Assembly (NCBI RefSeq): GCF_000820705.1
Contig: NZ_CCXI01000111.1
Location: 1-64,000 of the forward strand
DNA from: Clostridium polynesiense
GTDB taxonomy: Bacteria > Bacillota > Clostridia > Clostridiales > Clostridiaceae
Reading direction: 5' to 3'
Length of the DNA stretch: 64,000 bases
Shown: piece by piece, positions 42,652 through 51,896 of the stretch
Numbering within the stretch: the stretch's first letter is position 1
Layout of the letters: the number at the start of each line of letters is the position of its first letter
Position numbers and translations under genes: made by a program
Notes under the pieces: model-generated
The model's database searches: none
What the model was told of the DNA's origin: nothing
Seen by the model: only the letters and a program-made list of their open reading frames with translations

Positions 42652-43110
42652 TTAATTCTCTTCTAGAGAGCATAAACAGTTTAATATTTCCTTTTTACTC
42701 TTAGAGTCTCGAATTTTCTTCAAAACTTCACCGTCTTTAATTATTTTAGTCATCTTCTTCAACACTTCGATTTGCATATGTGAATCATAAATCACTAAAG
42801 GAATAATAATTTCACAGTCTAAAACCTTGTCATCTGTTCCCATCATAGTAAACCCAACGGAATTCTTTGGTAAAATTACCGCTATACCAGGCTTATTTAC
42901 AAGCTTGTTGTTTGTATGTGGAATAGCTATATTAATCCCTTTACCTGGCAAACCAGTAGGATAAATTTTTTCCCTTTCAACTACAGCATCTCCATACCCT
43001 TCCTTTACATATCCGTATTTCTCAAATAAATCCGCTGCTAATCTAATACATTCTTCAGCAGAGGACACGTCAGCTTCTAGAACAATTAAATCTTTATTTA
43101 GCAATCCCAT
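42652..43110 (-). CDS. PTS IIA, fructose/mannitol/galactitol type
   Basis: A 152-residue EIIA-2 domain. The phosphohistidine is in GINIAIPHTNNKLV; nearby are GYVKEGYGDAVVEREKIYPT and PLVIYDSHMQIEVLKKM. It takes phosphate from HPr, likely the HPr encoded two genes upstream. In operon order it stands before IIB. Confidence 0.92.
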   Translation of the reverse strand: MGLLNKDLIVLEADVSSAEECIRLAADLFEKYGYVKEGYGDAVVEREKIYPTGLPGKGINIAIPHTNNKLVNKPGIAVILPKNSVGFTMMGTDDKVLDCEIIIPLVIYDSHMQIEVLKKMTKIIKDGEVLKKIRDSKSKKEILNCLCSLEEN

Positions 43111-43153
43111 ATGTTTTCTTCCACACCTTTCTTTTTACTATATATCTTTATAA

Positions 43154-43567
43154 TTAATAACTAATTATTAACAGTACGCTGAATGCTGCAATAAAAACAC
43201 AGAATACTTTTACAATCCTAAGAGTCTTAATAATTCCAAATCTCTGATACATTATATAGCGAGTAAAGACCAGTGGATATGAATAAACAGATAAAGCGAT
43301 AAGCAATAATGGTAGATACCTCCATCTCGAATTTATATCAAATCCAATGAAAAATAAATTTATAACAATTAATATAAATAGTAATATATAAAGCTTCATT
43401 CTATTCTTACTATCATAATCTATAAATTTTCTGACATTAGATAAACATTCCCCACTGCAGCACAGGAGCTCTTCTCTAGCTTTAGGATTTATGATAAATC
43501 TTTTTATATCAGTTTTTTTACCGCAATAAAGACAGGAAACCTTATCTTTACAAATGTCTTTACTCAA
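43154..43567 (-). CDS. Zinc-ribbon membrane protein in a PTS operon, unknown
   Basis: A 137-residue protein. A cytoplasmic head of about 45 residues has two Cys pairs, CLYCGKKTDIKRF and LLCCSGEC, fit to bind one zinc. It is followed by three to four membrane helices (LYILLFILIVINLFFIG; WRYLPLLLIALSVYSYPLVF; VFCVFIAAFSVLLIISY). The start at a TTG follows GGAGG by 5 bases; the frame opens at an upstream GTG. It sits between the dedicated HPr and IIA, an unusual place. I know no function. Confidence 0.65.
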   Translation of the reverse strand: MSKDICKDKVSCLYCGKKTDIKRFIINPKAREELLCCSGECLSNVRKFIDYDSKNRMKLYILLFILIVINLFFIGFDINSRWRYLPLLLIALSVYSYPLVFTRYIMYQRFGIIKTLRIVKVFCVFIAAFSVLLIISY

Positions 43568-43596
43568 AACATCCTCCCCCTTCACAATAAATCTTA

Positions 43597-43857
43597 TTAT
43601 TCTATTAAACCATCAATAAAACTATATATGGTGTTAATAGCTTCAGCCTCATCTTCTCCTTCAACTTTAAGCGTAATATTTGCTCCCTGGCATATACCTG
43701 CAGATAAAAGAGCTATTATGCTTTTAGCGTTGATTTCATCTCCATCACTAATGATATTTACGTTAGATTTAAATTTTGAACATAATTTAACCAACTGATT
43801 AGCTGGACGAGAATGAATGCCTGTTTTGTTTTTTATTAATATCTTTTTTTCAATCAT
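43597..43857 (-). CDS. HPr-family phosphocarrier protein
   Basis: An 86-residue HPr. The active His is in KNKTGIHSRPANQLV (position 15 or so), and the regulatory serine region reads NAKSIIALLSAGICQG, which keeps the Lys-Ser-Ile of kinase-regulated HPr. As the first gene of a PTS operon it is probably a second, operon-specific HPr rather than the housekeeping ptsH, which normally lies with ptsI. AAGGGAG precedes the ATG. Confidence 0.92.
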   Translation of the reverse strand: MIEKKILIKNKTGIHSRPANQLVKLCSKFKSNVNIISDGDEINAKSIIALLSAGICQGANITLKVEGEDEAEAINTIYSFIDGLIE

Positions 43858-43917
43858 AATAATCTCCCTTACTAATGAATTGTTGTCACCACTGTGTACT
43901 TTTCATATTTATTCAGT

Positions 43918-43940
43918 GATAACTATCTCTGTCGATAACT
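43918..43940. promoter_or_regulatory. Direct repeat in the HPr-PRD regulator divergent region
   Basis: GATAACT occurs twice, 16 bases apart (43918-43924 and 43934-43940), 61 bp upstream of the HPr gene within a 292-bp divergent gap. A TACAAT lies a few bases further upstream of it for the PTS operon. A site for the PRD activator is plausible but not proven. Confidence 0.35.
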
Positions 43941-44149
43941 TAATTGTATCTTCTGAATATTCTGCATAAAAGGTTAAATAAATTACTAATTTTCATGAAA
44001 CAAATTAATTATTTTTAATATAATATAATTTTTCAAAAAAATATGAAGGACTTTAACCCAAGATATGACCACTTTATACATTCTTTAACATCATTAATTG
44101 TAATATAATAAAGTTAACTCATTAGTTGCCGTTTTGAAAGGAGATCTGC

Positions 44150-46243
44150 ATGAACAAGAAAGTTTATGAATTATTATTGTTTTTGATTAGTCACAAGGAT
44201 TCAACATTTCATTTATCTGAACTAGGAGATCTTTTTAATGTAAATGTTCGCACCATAAGAAATTATATATCTATAATAGAAGATTTTTTATTAGACAATA
44301 GCTTACAAAATATTTTATTAAAGAACGGCAGCAAAGTATCTTTTATAGGAGGTAGTAGTGAAGTGAATGAAATATTAAAATCAGCTACTATGAGTGACTT
44401 TTATGACTATAGACTTTCTTCTGAAGAAAGGCAAACAATTATATCTATTATGCTGTTACTGGCTGATAAACCTATAACAATTTCAGATTTCGAAGATACT
44501 CTTTTTGCTAGTAGAAGCACAGTAAAAAAAGATATAGCACTTACCAGTAACCTATTAAATAAATATGGTGTAGTTTTTTCCGAAAGTAAGAGAAAAGGAT
44601 ATACCTTATCTATAAATGAAAGTATCAGAAGAAACGTTCTTTATTACTTCATAAAAGAAAAGAATCGCACCAATAGAATTTCTTTAAATAATAGCTCTGG
44701 AAACATATGCCTTAGTTTCATAAAAAATCAGATTAATTATGATTTTTACCACTCTCGAGTTGAAAACGCTCTTTGTATTCTTGAGCATCACTTTCATTTA
44801 GAAATGACTGATGTGGATTTTAACGAAATACTAATATTGATTTGTATCACTTGCTATAGATTAGATAAAAGAAAGCACATAGAGGAAACGTATGCAATTG
44901 ATAATCCCCCTGATAATTTTTTCTGTGAAATAGCTGAATATGCTTTAAAGCTTATTATAGGTGACAGCAACTTTACTACAAGTGATATTCTATATATCGC
45001 AGATAAGCTTAGCTATAAGATAACCTATACGGATAATACTCCAGCTAATCAAGAACTCCTGAATTATTATATAATAGTAAAAGGATTTCTTCACAACCTA
45101 TCTTATGATTATGATGTAAGCATCCATAAAGATTATAAACTTCAGGAGTTCTTAACAGCTCATATAGCTAGAGTCTTCCACAGAATAAAGGAAGGAGATA
45201 CATTAATTAATCCATATAAAGCTCAGCTTTTAACTGCTTACCCTGAAGACTATAATATACTTAAGAATAATATTTATTACTTAGAGGAGAATCTAAACAT
45301 AAAGATAAATGAAGATGAAATATCTTATATCTTAATGCACATAGAAGCCTCTCTTGAAAAAATAAGACAAAATCTGATTACGCCTAATGTAATAATAGTT
45401 TGTCATGCTGGTTTTGGAACTTCTCACTTTCTAGCAGAAAAGCTATCGAAGCATTTTAAAATACATATACTAGAGATAATTTCTACACATAAGTTAAAGG
45501 AATATGCAGAAAAAGAAAGACTGAATTGTGATTTTATAATAAGTACCATTCCCTTAGTGGGTATATCTACTCCGTGGATTCAAGTAAATCCTATCCTATC
45601 AGAAGAAGACCTAGTACATGTTAACAGAGTGATATCTGATACTTTCGACAAATTCAAAACAGATACTTCCTTCGAAAGTAAAGAAGTAAGCAATCAATCT
45701 ATGGTAAATAGGTTTACTCTTGGTAATAATGAAAGTATAAATATGCCCATACATCAATACGGAGATACTCAATTTTCATCTCTTCTAAGCGAAGAAGTAA
45801 TAATCTTAGATAAAAAGGTAGAAAACTGGAAAGAAGCTATTATTCTTTCTGGAGAACCTCTCCTTTGGAATGATGTTATTACATCCAATTATTTAAGAGC
45901 AGTAGTTAATAATGTTTTAGATCGTGGACCTTATTTTGTTTTTACTCCAGGCATCGCCCTCGCTCATGCAGCACCTCAGGATGGAGCAAAACAACTAGGA
46001 GCCTCATTTATAAGGTTAAAATCACCAGTAGAGTTTGGACACAAGACTAACGATCCTATAACAATAGTAATAATGCTCTCTGTTACAGATACCAAGAAAA
46101 ATCTTAATATGCTTTTCACCACTATGGATACACTTTGTAATCCTGAAGCTGTAGAAAGACTCATAAAAGCAAAAACAAAAAAAGAAATTATTGATATCTT
46201 TAGATTTTATGAAAACGATTCACTTAGAGTTAAAAATAATTAA
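44150..46243 (+). CDS. PRD-containing transcriptional activator with PTS IIB and IIA domains
   Basis: A 697-residue BglG/MtlR-type regulator. The N-terminal helix-turn-helix is FHLSELGDLFNVNVRTIRNY, with a second HTH near residues 95-140. Two PRD domains follow in about 180-400 (LQEFLTAHIARVFHRIKEG; YILMHIEASLEKI). A galactitol-type IIB comes next (VIIVCHAGFGTSHFLAEKL) and a C-terminal EIIA-2 (PGIALAHAAPQDGAK with the His). Phosphorylation at these sites reports PTS activity and sugar level. Divergent from the HPr-led PTS operon, it is almost surely its activator. Confidence 0.93.
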   Translation: MNKKVYELLLFLISHKDSTFHLSELGDLFNVNVRTIRNYISIIEDFLLDNSLQNILLKNGSKVSFIGGSSEVNEILKSATMSDFYDYRLSSEERQTIISIMLLLADKPITISDFEDTLFASRSTVKKDIALTSNLLNKYGVVFSESKRKGYTLSINESIRRNVLYYFIKEKNRTNRISLNNSSGNICLSFIKNQINYDFYHSRVENALCILEHHFHLEMTDVDFNEILILICITCYRLDKRKHIEETYAIDNPPDNFFCEIAEYALKLIIGDSNFTTSDILYIADKLSYKITYTDNTPANQELLNYYIIVKGFLHNLSYDYDVSIHKDYKLQEFLTAHIARVFHRIKEGDTLINPYKAQLLTAYPEDYNILKNNIYYLEENLNIKINEDEISYILMHIEASLEKIRQNLITPNVIIVCHAGFGTSHFLAEKLSKHFKIHILEIISTHKLKEYAEKERLNCDFIISTIPLVGISTPWIQVNPILSEEDLVHVNRVISDTFDKFKTDTSFESKEVSNQSMVNRFTLGNNESINMPIHQYGDTQFSSLLSEEVIILDKKVENWKEAIILSGEPLLWNDVITSNYLRAVVNNVLDRGPYFVFTPGIALAHAAPQDGAKQLGASFIRLKSPVEFGHKTNDPITIVIMLSVTDTKKNLNMLFTTMDTLCNPEAVERLIKAKTKKEIIDIFRFYENDSLRVKNN

Positions 46244-46342
46244 TAATATAAGTTTAAAGCTGACTCAGAAATAATAATAAAACTCAGGCCATTACAAATA
46301 CTTCTACTTTATTCTGTTAAATTATTCTATTTTACAAACAAA

Positions 46343-46389
46343 AAGCACCTCTTTAGTAAAAACTCAGCGGTTTTACTAAAGAGGTGCTT
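46343..46389. terminator. Strong bidirectional terminator
   Basis: A perfect 19-bp stem (AAGCACCTCTTTAGTAAAA and complement) around a 9-base loop lies between the convergent PRD and M24 genes. The right side continues CCTTTTATT and the left has an A-run. Confidence 0.92.
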
Positions 46390-46399
46390 CCTTTTATTA

Positions 46400-47476
46400 T
46401 TAGATTATAGTCAATTCCTTTGTCATGGATGTGAGGTTTTCAATACCATCCTCTCCAATATAAATAAGGTCTTCAATCCTGACTCCAAATTTTCCAGGCA
46501 GATATATACCTGGCTCTACAGTTATCACATTTCCTGCTTGTATTATTTCCTTTGATCCTTTGGATAGACGTGGGGATTCATGTATTTCCAGACCCACCCC
46601 ATGTCCAAGACCGTGTCCAAAATACTCACCGTATCCTGATTGTGTAATAATATCGCGGGCAGCCCTGTCCATTTCACTGCCACAACAGCCCTTACCAAGA
46701 GCAGCTATAGCCTCACAATTGGCCTTATGTACTACATCATATACCTTTTTCATTTCCTCTGTAGCATAGCCCACTGCAGCTGTCCGTGTAATATCTGAAT
46801 AATAGCCATTATATATTGCTCCAAAATCAATAAGCAGAAAATCTCCCTTATCTATTCTTCTGCCGGAGGGTAAGGCATGAGGCATAGAAGAGTTAGGTCC
46901 TGAGGCCACTACTATGCCAAAAATTCCATTTTCCGATCCATTTTTAAGCAGATTCCAAGTAAGTAATGCTTCTACCTCTTTTTCAGTCATTCCAACTTGA
47001 ACATCTTTAAATGTCTGGTCAAGGGAATGCTCTGCTATCTGCTGTGAGACTCGTATATACTCTAATTCCCTGGCATCCTTTATAGCTCTCATTGACTCAA
47101 TCATTCCATTGCTTTCAACTAATTCTGCTTTCCATGTACTTTTTAGGATATTATAATGTTGTGCACTTATACGAAAGTGTTCAATATAAACACTTTTACA
47201 ATGATATCTTTTCAGAAGCTCACCTATAAACTCATCTTCCATTCCCTGAGGAACTTCATACACACTACATATATTGTCATAAGCTTTCTTACTTAATACC
47301 TCAATGTATCTAAAGTCTGTAATACATGCACATTTGCCTTCAGCAGTAATTAAAACAGCTCCGGATGAGGTTTTCAAGCCAGTAATATATCGGCGGTTTT
47401 CTGCAGAATGCAGAACTATTGCATCTATGCCAAAGGCTTTCAACTTTGATGCTATTTTTTCAACTTTTTCTATCAT
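46400..47476 (-). CDS. M24 Xaa-Pro peptidase
   Basis: A 358-residue creatinase-N plus M24 enzyme. All five metal ligands are visible: DFGAIYNGYYSDITRT (two Asp), GHGLGHGVGLEIHE (His), VEPGIYLPG (Glu) and VRIEDLIYI (Glu). This matches proline-specific aminopeptidase/prolidase. The frame opens at 47515 inside the upstream regulator gene, but AGGATAAT precedes the ATG at 47476, giving a 13-bp gap. Last gene of the peptide operon; it should process Xaa-Pro peptides brought in by the Dpp importer. Confidence 0.92.
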   Translation of the reverse strand: MIEKVEKIASKLKAFGIDAIVLHSAENRRYITGLKTSSGAVLITAEGKCACITDFRYIEVLSKKAYDNICSVYEVPQGMEDEFIGELLKRYHCKSVYIEHFRISAQHYNILKSTWKAELVESNGMIESMRAIKDARELEYIRVSQQIAEHSLDQTFKDVQVGMTEKEVEALLTWNLLKNGSENGIFGIVVASGPNSSMPHALPSGRRIDKGDFLLIDFGAIYNGYYSDITRTAAVGYATEEMKKVYDVVHKANCEAIAALGKGCCGSEMDRAARDIITQSGYGEYFGHGLGHGVGLEIHESPRLSKGSKEIIQAGNVITVEPGIYLPGKFGVRIEDLIYIGEDGIENLTSMTKELTII

Positions 47477-47489
47477 ATTATCCTGCCTA

Positions 47490-48146
47490 TCAATTATTGA
47501 GTCCGCTGCGTACATCTTTTATATAGTTGTAGATTGTAAATACTGATACTCCTAAAAAACGTGCAACAGTTTCAGCAGAACCCTTTACATCAAAAACACC
47601 TTTTGCTTCCAATGTAGCAACAAGGCTTAGCTTATCTCCCCGAGACATATGAGGCACTGGCTTATCAGCCTTTTCAATTTCATATTGAATTATATCTTCA
47701 ACAACATCACTGACTTCCTGAGCAAATACTTCAGGCTTCTGCTCTTTTTCGTCGCCAGTGTTAATCTGGCAGAAATTATCTAAAATCTTTCCAAACGTTT
47801 TGAATTCAGTTAAGTCTACATTATAACATAGACAACCAACGATTTTGTCATTTTCCCGTATAAATATAGTTGAAGACTTTAGTTGGCGTCCATCCTTTGT
47901 ATAGGAAGCATAATTCAGCATATCCTCTGCCTTGTCTCCGTACTTTTTCAAAGCATCAATTACAAGGTTAGTAGATGGAGCACCAATAGGTCTGTTGGTA
48001 ATATTGCCTACTACAACAGCTACTGAGCTTTGAGTCGTACTCAAATCATGAAGAATAAATTCTGATTTTTCTCCTAAAAGGGAGTGCATAGCCTTCATAA
48101 CAGGCTTAAATAAGTCTATATACTTCTCGAAATTGTTTTTCTCCAT
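47490..48146 (-). CDS. YheO/DauR-like PAS-HTH regulator
   Basis: A 218-residue protein. A YheO-type PAS domain spans about residues 8-120 (LFKPVMKAMHSLLGEKSEFI; IVGCLCYNVDLTEF), followed by a C-terminal helix-turn-helix (KGVFDVKGSAETVARFLGVS then FTIYNYIKD). Family members control amino acid catabolism, such as D-arginine use by DauR. It lies inside the peptide operon between two M24 genes, so it probably senses an amino acid or peptide from this pathway. Confidence 0.88.
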   Translation of the reverse strand: MEKNNFEKYIDLFKPVMKAMHSLLGEKSEFILHDLSTTQSSVAVVVGNITNRPIGAPSTNLVIDALKKYGDKAEDMLNYASYTKDGRQLKSSTIFIRENDKIVGCLCYNVDLTEFKTFGKILDNFCQINTGDEKEQKPEVFAQEVSDVVEDIIQYEIEKADKPVPHMSRGDKLSLVATLEAKGVFDVKGSAETVARFLGVSVFTIYNYIKDVRSGLNN

Positions 48147-48214
48147 AAAATATACTCCTTAAAAATTCTTATGCTTTTAGGAGACTTATCTTACTTCTTC
48201 TGCAAGCATTGGAA

Positions 48215-49402
48215 TTATTTTCTCCCTCTAAATGGTACTAAAAATAAAGAATTTTGTCTAGTGCTTAAAAATTCTGCTCCAGTCTCAGTAATTAATATGT
48301 CCTCTTCACATAAAACGCTGAAATCTCCATCAGGATTAAGAATTGTAGGCTCAAGTGTTAAAGTCATTCCTGCTTGTATTTTTCCATATGCCGCATCACC
48401 ATAGCGTTCCCATTTTGGCGCAAACATTGCACCGCCATCATGCTCATACTGTCCAATTTGGTGACCGGTAGCATGTGTAATTTCAGGCATGCCTCTTGAA
48501 AGGAGATATGATCTGGCAGCAGCATCCACTGTCCATCCCTCAACTCCAGGTTTAGCCGCATCAAAAGCCGCTGAAATGGCATTATATGCAGCATCAAATA
48601 TATCCTTGAAGCGCTCAGGGGCATCTGTTTCTCCTTCTTTTAAGAAGTATATAGTACGGGATATGTCACTGCAATATCCATTATAGTCTACTCCAAAGTC
48701 CATAATCAGAAAATCACCAGGTTCAATTACAGCCATACCAGGCTCCCTATGAGATATGCGCTCCTTCATTACTATTGGCATTGAAAGGTCTTTGTTTACT
48801 GCATGGGTAACGCCATACTTAACCATTCCCTTTACAAAAAGCTCTCCAACCTGATATTCAGTCATTCCTGCATGAATTTCTTCAAAAACCTCGTCATATA
48901 TTTTCAGGGTAATGTCTATAGCCTTTTGTATTGTACGGATTTCTTCAGATGACTTTATGCTTCTTACCATCTGAAGCATAGGCTCAGATGAGATAAATCT
49001 TCTGCAATAATCCTCTCCCAAGGCTTTTTCTAAATAGCGGTAGCGTCCAATGGTAAGCCCATCACAAAGATTATCTAATTTAGAGTAATTTAAGGCAATT
49101 TTATTAGGATTAAGAGTATAAACAAGCTCCTTCAGATTTTCTGCCGGATCTCCCTGATATTTAATAACTTCATCAAATAAGCCGGTGTTTTCTATTTCCT
49201 GTGCATCTATTATTGAGCAAATGGAGTACTTTTTACCGCTCTTAGTAAGCAGGAAAAAGGTTTTCCCCACTGTTTTTACTCCAAAAAGAAGACTTACAGC
49301 AGGATCGCTTCCTTCACTTGCATAAGTAAGCCAAAGATCCACATTATACTCGTTTAAGTATCCTATTGCCTGATCAAGCTTTTGCTTTAATATCGTATTC
49401 AT
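48215..49402 (-). CDS. M24 peptidase, EPT-type paralogue 1
   Basis: A 395-residue M24 enzyme with metal ligands in IMDFGVDYNGYCSDISRT, THATGHQIGQ, LTLEPTILNPDGD and CEEDILI. It differs from classic Xaa-Pro peptidases by EPT in place of EPG and by a longer loop before that Glu (HDGGAMFAPKWERYGDA). The gene at 50675 is its close paralogue. Together they bracket an M20 peptidase gene. Probable cytoplasmic dipeptidase or Xaa-Pro peptidase for imported peptides. Confidence 0.9.
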   Translation of the reverse strand: MNTILKQKLDQAIGYLNEYNVDLWLTYASEGSDPAVSLLFGVKTVGKTFFLLTKSGKKYSICSIIDAQEIENTGLFDEVIKYQGDPAENLKELVYTLNPNKIALNYSKLDNLCDGLTIGRYRYLEKALGEDYCRRFISSEPMLQMVRSIKSSEEIRTIQKAIDITLKIYDEVFEEIHAGMTEYQVGELFVKGMVKYGVTHAVNKDLSMPIVMKERISHREPGMAVIEPGDFLIMDFGVDYNGYCSDISRTIYFLKEGETDAPERFKDIFDAAYNAISAAFDAAKPGVEGWTVDAAARSYLLSRGMPEITHATGHQIGQYEHDGGAMFAPKWERYGDAAYGKIQAGMTLTLEPTILNPDGDFSVLCEEDILITETGAEFLSTRQNSLFLVPFRGRK

Positions 49403-49416
49403 CAGTTATAGCCTCC

Positions 49417-50673
49417 TTAAAAATTAATATCTGATGATGCTATTTCTTTGATAGTTTCATAGAGTACTGATGTACCATAGAACAACGACTCTTCTGTTAT
49501 GCACTCATCTTCCTGATGTATTTTTTTGAGCACTTGGGAGAATGGTACATCATCTAGCATAGGTGAGTATCCATACACATTGTTTTTAATAAACCGACCA
49601 TCTGTGCGCCCTAAAGCAATCATAGGCAAAAGGCGGGTTTCAGAATCATAACGCATGGATACCTCCTCTAATTTGGCAATGAAAGGATTGTTTACGTCAC
49701 ATTCATACCCATCTGAAAAGCTTTGTATTTCATACTGAGCATCACAGCCCTCTAAAAGCTTTTCCATCATTTCCGTTATCTCTTCTTTTTCAGTACCATG
49801 TATATATTGATAGGTTAATCCCATCTTTATTTCATCTTGATTTATTGAATTAAAATCAATGTCATATCCATCAATTGCAAGACAATTCCTTGTGGAATAC
49901 TGCCATAGATTTTTCAATGTTGGGTCTTCAATAATTCCATTCACAGCATTATAGAATTTTTTTGTTGGAGGAGTAAGGCGCTCCTTTGCATCGTACTGAC
50001 ATATGTTCTTAATTGATTTAAGAAGCTTTCCAGCCATGGTTCCATAGGGATCAAAGGCACATTCAGCTTCGCTTTCCTTAACAGTCAGTGTCATTTTACA
50101 GTTGCCCTTCTCACCACAGGTACAGGTTCTAAACCTCTGGTTTCCCTGTGTAATGGTAAAACCTCCTCCCTCGCTTATTACATAGCCTTTAGGAATAAGC
50201 TCTGGATGCTCGGAAGACAAAAACTCCATACCATAGCCACTTCCCCCTTCTTCATCTGCTGTAGCCAGTAAAATCACAGGCCTGTTAAGTTCCTCATTTT
50301 TTCGCGCAAGCCAAATCATACTCATTAGCTGCATTGCTGTTAAATGTTTTGTATCCAGTGTTCCTCTGCCATATATAGTACCATTGTCATTAACAGCCTC
50401 AAAGGGTGGATGCTTCCAGGTTCCTGGAGCAGGAACTACGTCTATATGGGATAATAGTATTATAGGTACACCTTCACCTTTACCAATACTGGCATAAAGG
50501 TTAGTACGTCCATCTTTTTTAGAATATATAGAACTTTCAATTCCATTTTCCTTTAACAGCTTCTGAATATAATCCGTTACAGGCTTTTCATTTCCCGGAG
50601 GATTTTGAGTGTCCAACTTTATTAAATCAGTAAAAACTTTAAGCAATTCTTCTTTTTCATTTTTGTTAAGCAT
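49417..50673 (-). CDS. M20 family metallopeptidase
   Basis: A 418-residue dinuclear zinc peptidase. Ligand motifs: ILLSHIDVVPAPGTW, GRGTLDTKH, LLATADEEGGSGYGMEFL. The bridging Asp is kept, while the usual DDK is DTK. A C-terminal segment LGRTDGRFIKNNVYGYSPM replaces the usual ligand-bearing stretch. The nearest types are ArgE/DapE/CPG2-like carboxypeptidases. The start follows GAGGG by 8 bases and lies one base after the stop of the M24 gene upstream, so coupled translation is likely. Confidence 0.9.
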   Translation of the reverse strand: MLNKNEKEELLKVFTDLIKLDTQNPPGNEKPVTDYIQKLLKENGIESSIYSKKDGRTNLYASIGKGEGVPIILLSHIDVVPAPGTWKHPPFEAVNDNGTIYGRGTLDTKHLTAMQLMSMIWLARKNEELNRPVILLATADEEGGSGYGMEFLSSEHPELIPKGYVISEGGGFTITQGNQRFRTCTCGEKGNCKMTLTVKESEAECAFDPYGTMAGKLLKSIKNICQYDAKERLTPPTKKFYNAVNGIIEDPTLKNLWQYSTRNCLAIDGYDIDFNSINQDEIKMGLTYQYIHGTEKEEITEMMEKLLEGCDAQYEIQSFSDGYECDVNNPFIAKLEEVSMRYDSETRLLPMIALGRTDGRFIKNNVYGYSPMLDDVPFSQVLKKIHQEDECITEESLFYGTSVLYETIKEIASSDINF

Positions 50674-50674
50674 T

Positions 50675-51877
50675 TTACTTTCCCTCACTGCTAATAAGAT
50701 ACAGCTGGTGCTGTCTGCGGCTTAATATTTCTGCCCCTTCAGGTCTTATTACAACATTTTCTTCAACAAGCATACATGGCAGTCCATCATCTTGAATTAC
50801 TGTAGGCTCGATGGCATATACTTCGTTCAGTTTAATTGGCCTGTTACAAGGTGCATTTTCATCTCCTTTAAAGGGTGCCAGCGCTGTCCCACTATCATGG
50901 CATGTACATCCAATTGGGTGTCCAACAGAGTGCCTTACTGTAGGATAACCTCCTTCTTCAATAACCCTTCTGCCAGCTGTGTCAACCTCCCAGCCTCGCT
51001 TTCCTACTCCAATAGTTTCTATAGCAGCAGATATTGCATTGTGTGCAGTGTTAAATGCATGCTGAATATCCTCAGGTGGAGCAGTTTCTCCAGGTTTCAG
51101 GAAGTAAGCTGTCCTTGCAATGTCAGAAATATAGCCTCTATATTTAACACTAAAGTCCATAATCAGTATATCTCCAGGAATGGTTTTAGTATCACCAGGA
51201 CCTCTATGAGCTAATCCAGCCCTTACGATGCAGATGATTGGATAGTCATAAGGCTTGCCTATTCCATTGCATACATCACGCTTCCTCATACAATCAATGA
51301 AAATATCACCTATTTCTTTTTCACTCATACCACATTTAACACGTGTAAAAACTTCATCATATATATCATTTGTTATCTGAATACTTTTGCGAAGGTACTC
51401 TACCTCTGTATCAGATTTAACACTTCTCAATTCCCTTATTACATTTTCACTTGAGACCTCAATCTTAGACAATCTTTCCTTGCCAAGCATATCCTGAAGC
51501 ATCATATAAAGTCCACAGGTTAAGCCATCTGAGGTGGCATCTGACAAGGATGTATTAAGGGCAAGCTTTTTAGGATTTATTTCATCAATTGTCTTTATAA
51601 GCACTTCACTTAAGCTTTTTTCATAAGCCACTACCTTGTTAAAAATCCCTGATTGCATAAATTTCTTTTCATCGGATTTGCTGGTCAGCATTATATGCTT
51701 TCCTTCCTTTGTAAAGATAGCCACTCCCAAATGTACAGTATCGTCACCTATAAGAAAAGGCAGGATTCCATCGGAGCCTTCACGAGAAACGCTCATTAAC
51801 GCATCAATATCATTTTCCTTAAGAAGCTCTTCCAATTGTTTAACTTTTTCTCTTGGAACAGTATATTTATCGAACAT
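50675..51877 (-). CDS. M24 peptidase, EPT-type paralogue 2
   Basis: A 400-residue M24 enzyme closely related to the one at 48215: IMDFSVKYRGYISDIARTAY, HSVGHPIGCTCHDSG, AIEPTVIQDDGLP and LVEENVVI. Metal ligands are complete. A Cys pair (GCTCHD) sits next to the active-site His region, unlike its paralogue. The frame opens at 51904, but AAAGGTG precedes the ATG at 51877, which avoids overlap with the unknown gene upstream. Likely substrate range differs from paralogue 1. Confidence 0.9.
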   Translation of the reverse strand: MFDKYTVPREKVKQLEELLKENDIDALMSVSREGSDGILPFLIGDDTVHLGVAIFTKEGKHIMLTSKSDEKKFMQSGIFNKVVAYEKSLSEVLIKTIDEINPKKLALNTSLSDATSDGLTCGLYMMLQDMLGKERLSKIEVSSENVIRELRSVKSDTEVEYLRKSIQITNDIYDEVFTRVKCGMSEKEIGDIFIDCMRKRDVCNGIGKPYDYPIICIVRAGLAHRGPGDTKTIPGDILIMDFSVKYRGYISDIARTAYFLKPGETAPPEDIQHAFNTAHNAISAAIETIGVGKRGWEVDTAGRRVIEEGGYPTVRHSVGHPIGCTCHDSGTALAPFKGDENAPCNRPIKLNEVYAIEPTVIQDDGLPCMLVEENVVIRPEGAEILSRRQHQLYLISSEGK

Positions 51878-51896
51878 ACAAATCACCTTTCTTTGC

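Noticed and set aside
49417-50673. Degenerate M20 because DDK is DTK
   Set aside because: The bridging Asp and the DEE catalytic pair are present; Thr at the second position is tolerated in the family, so loss of activity is not supported.
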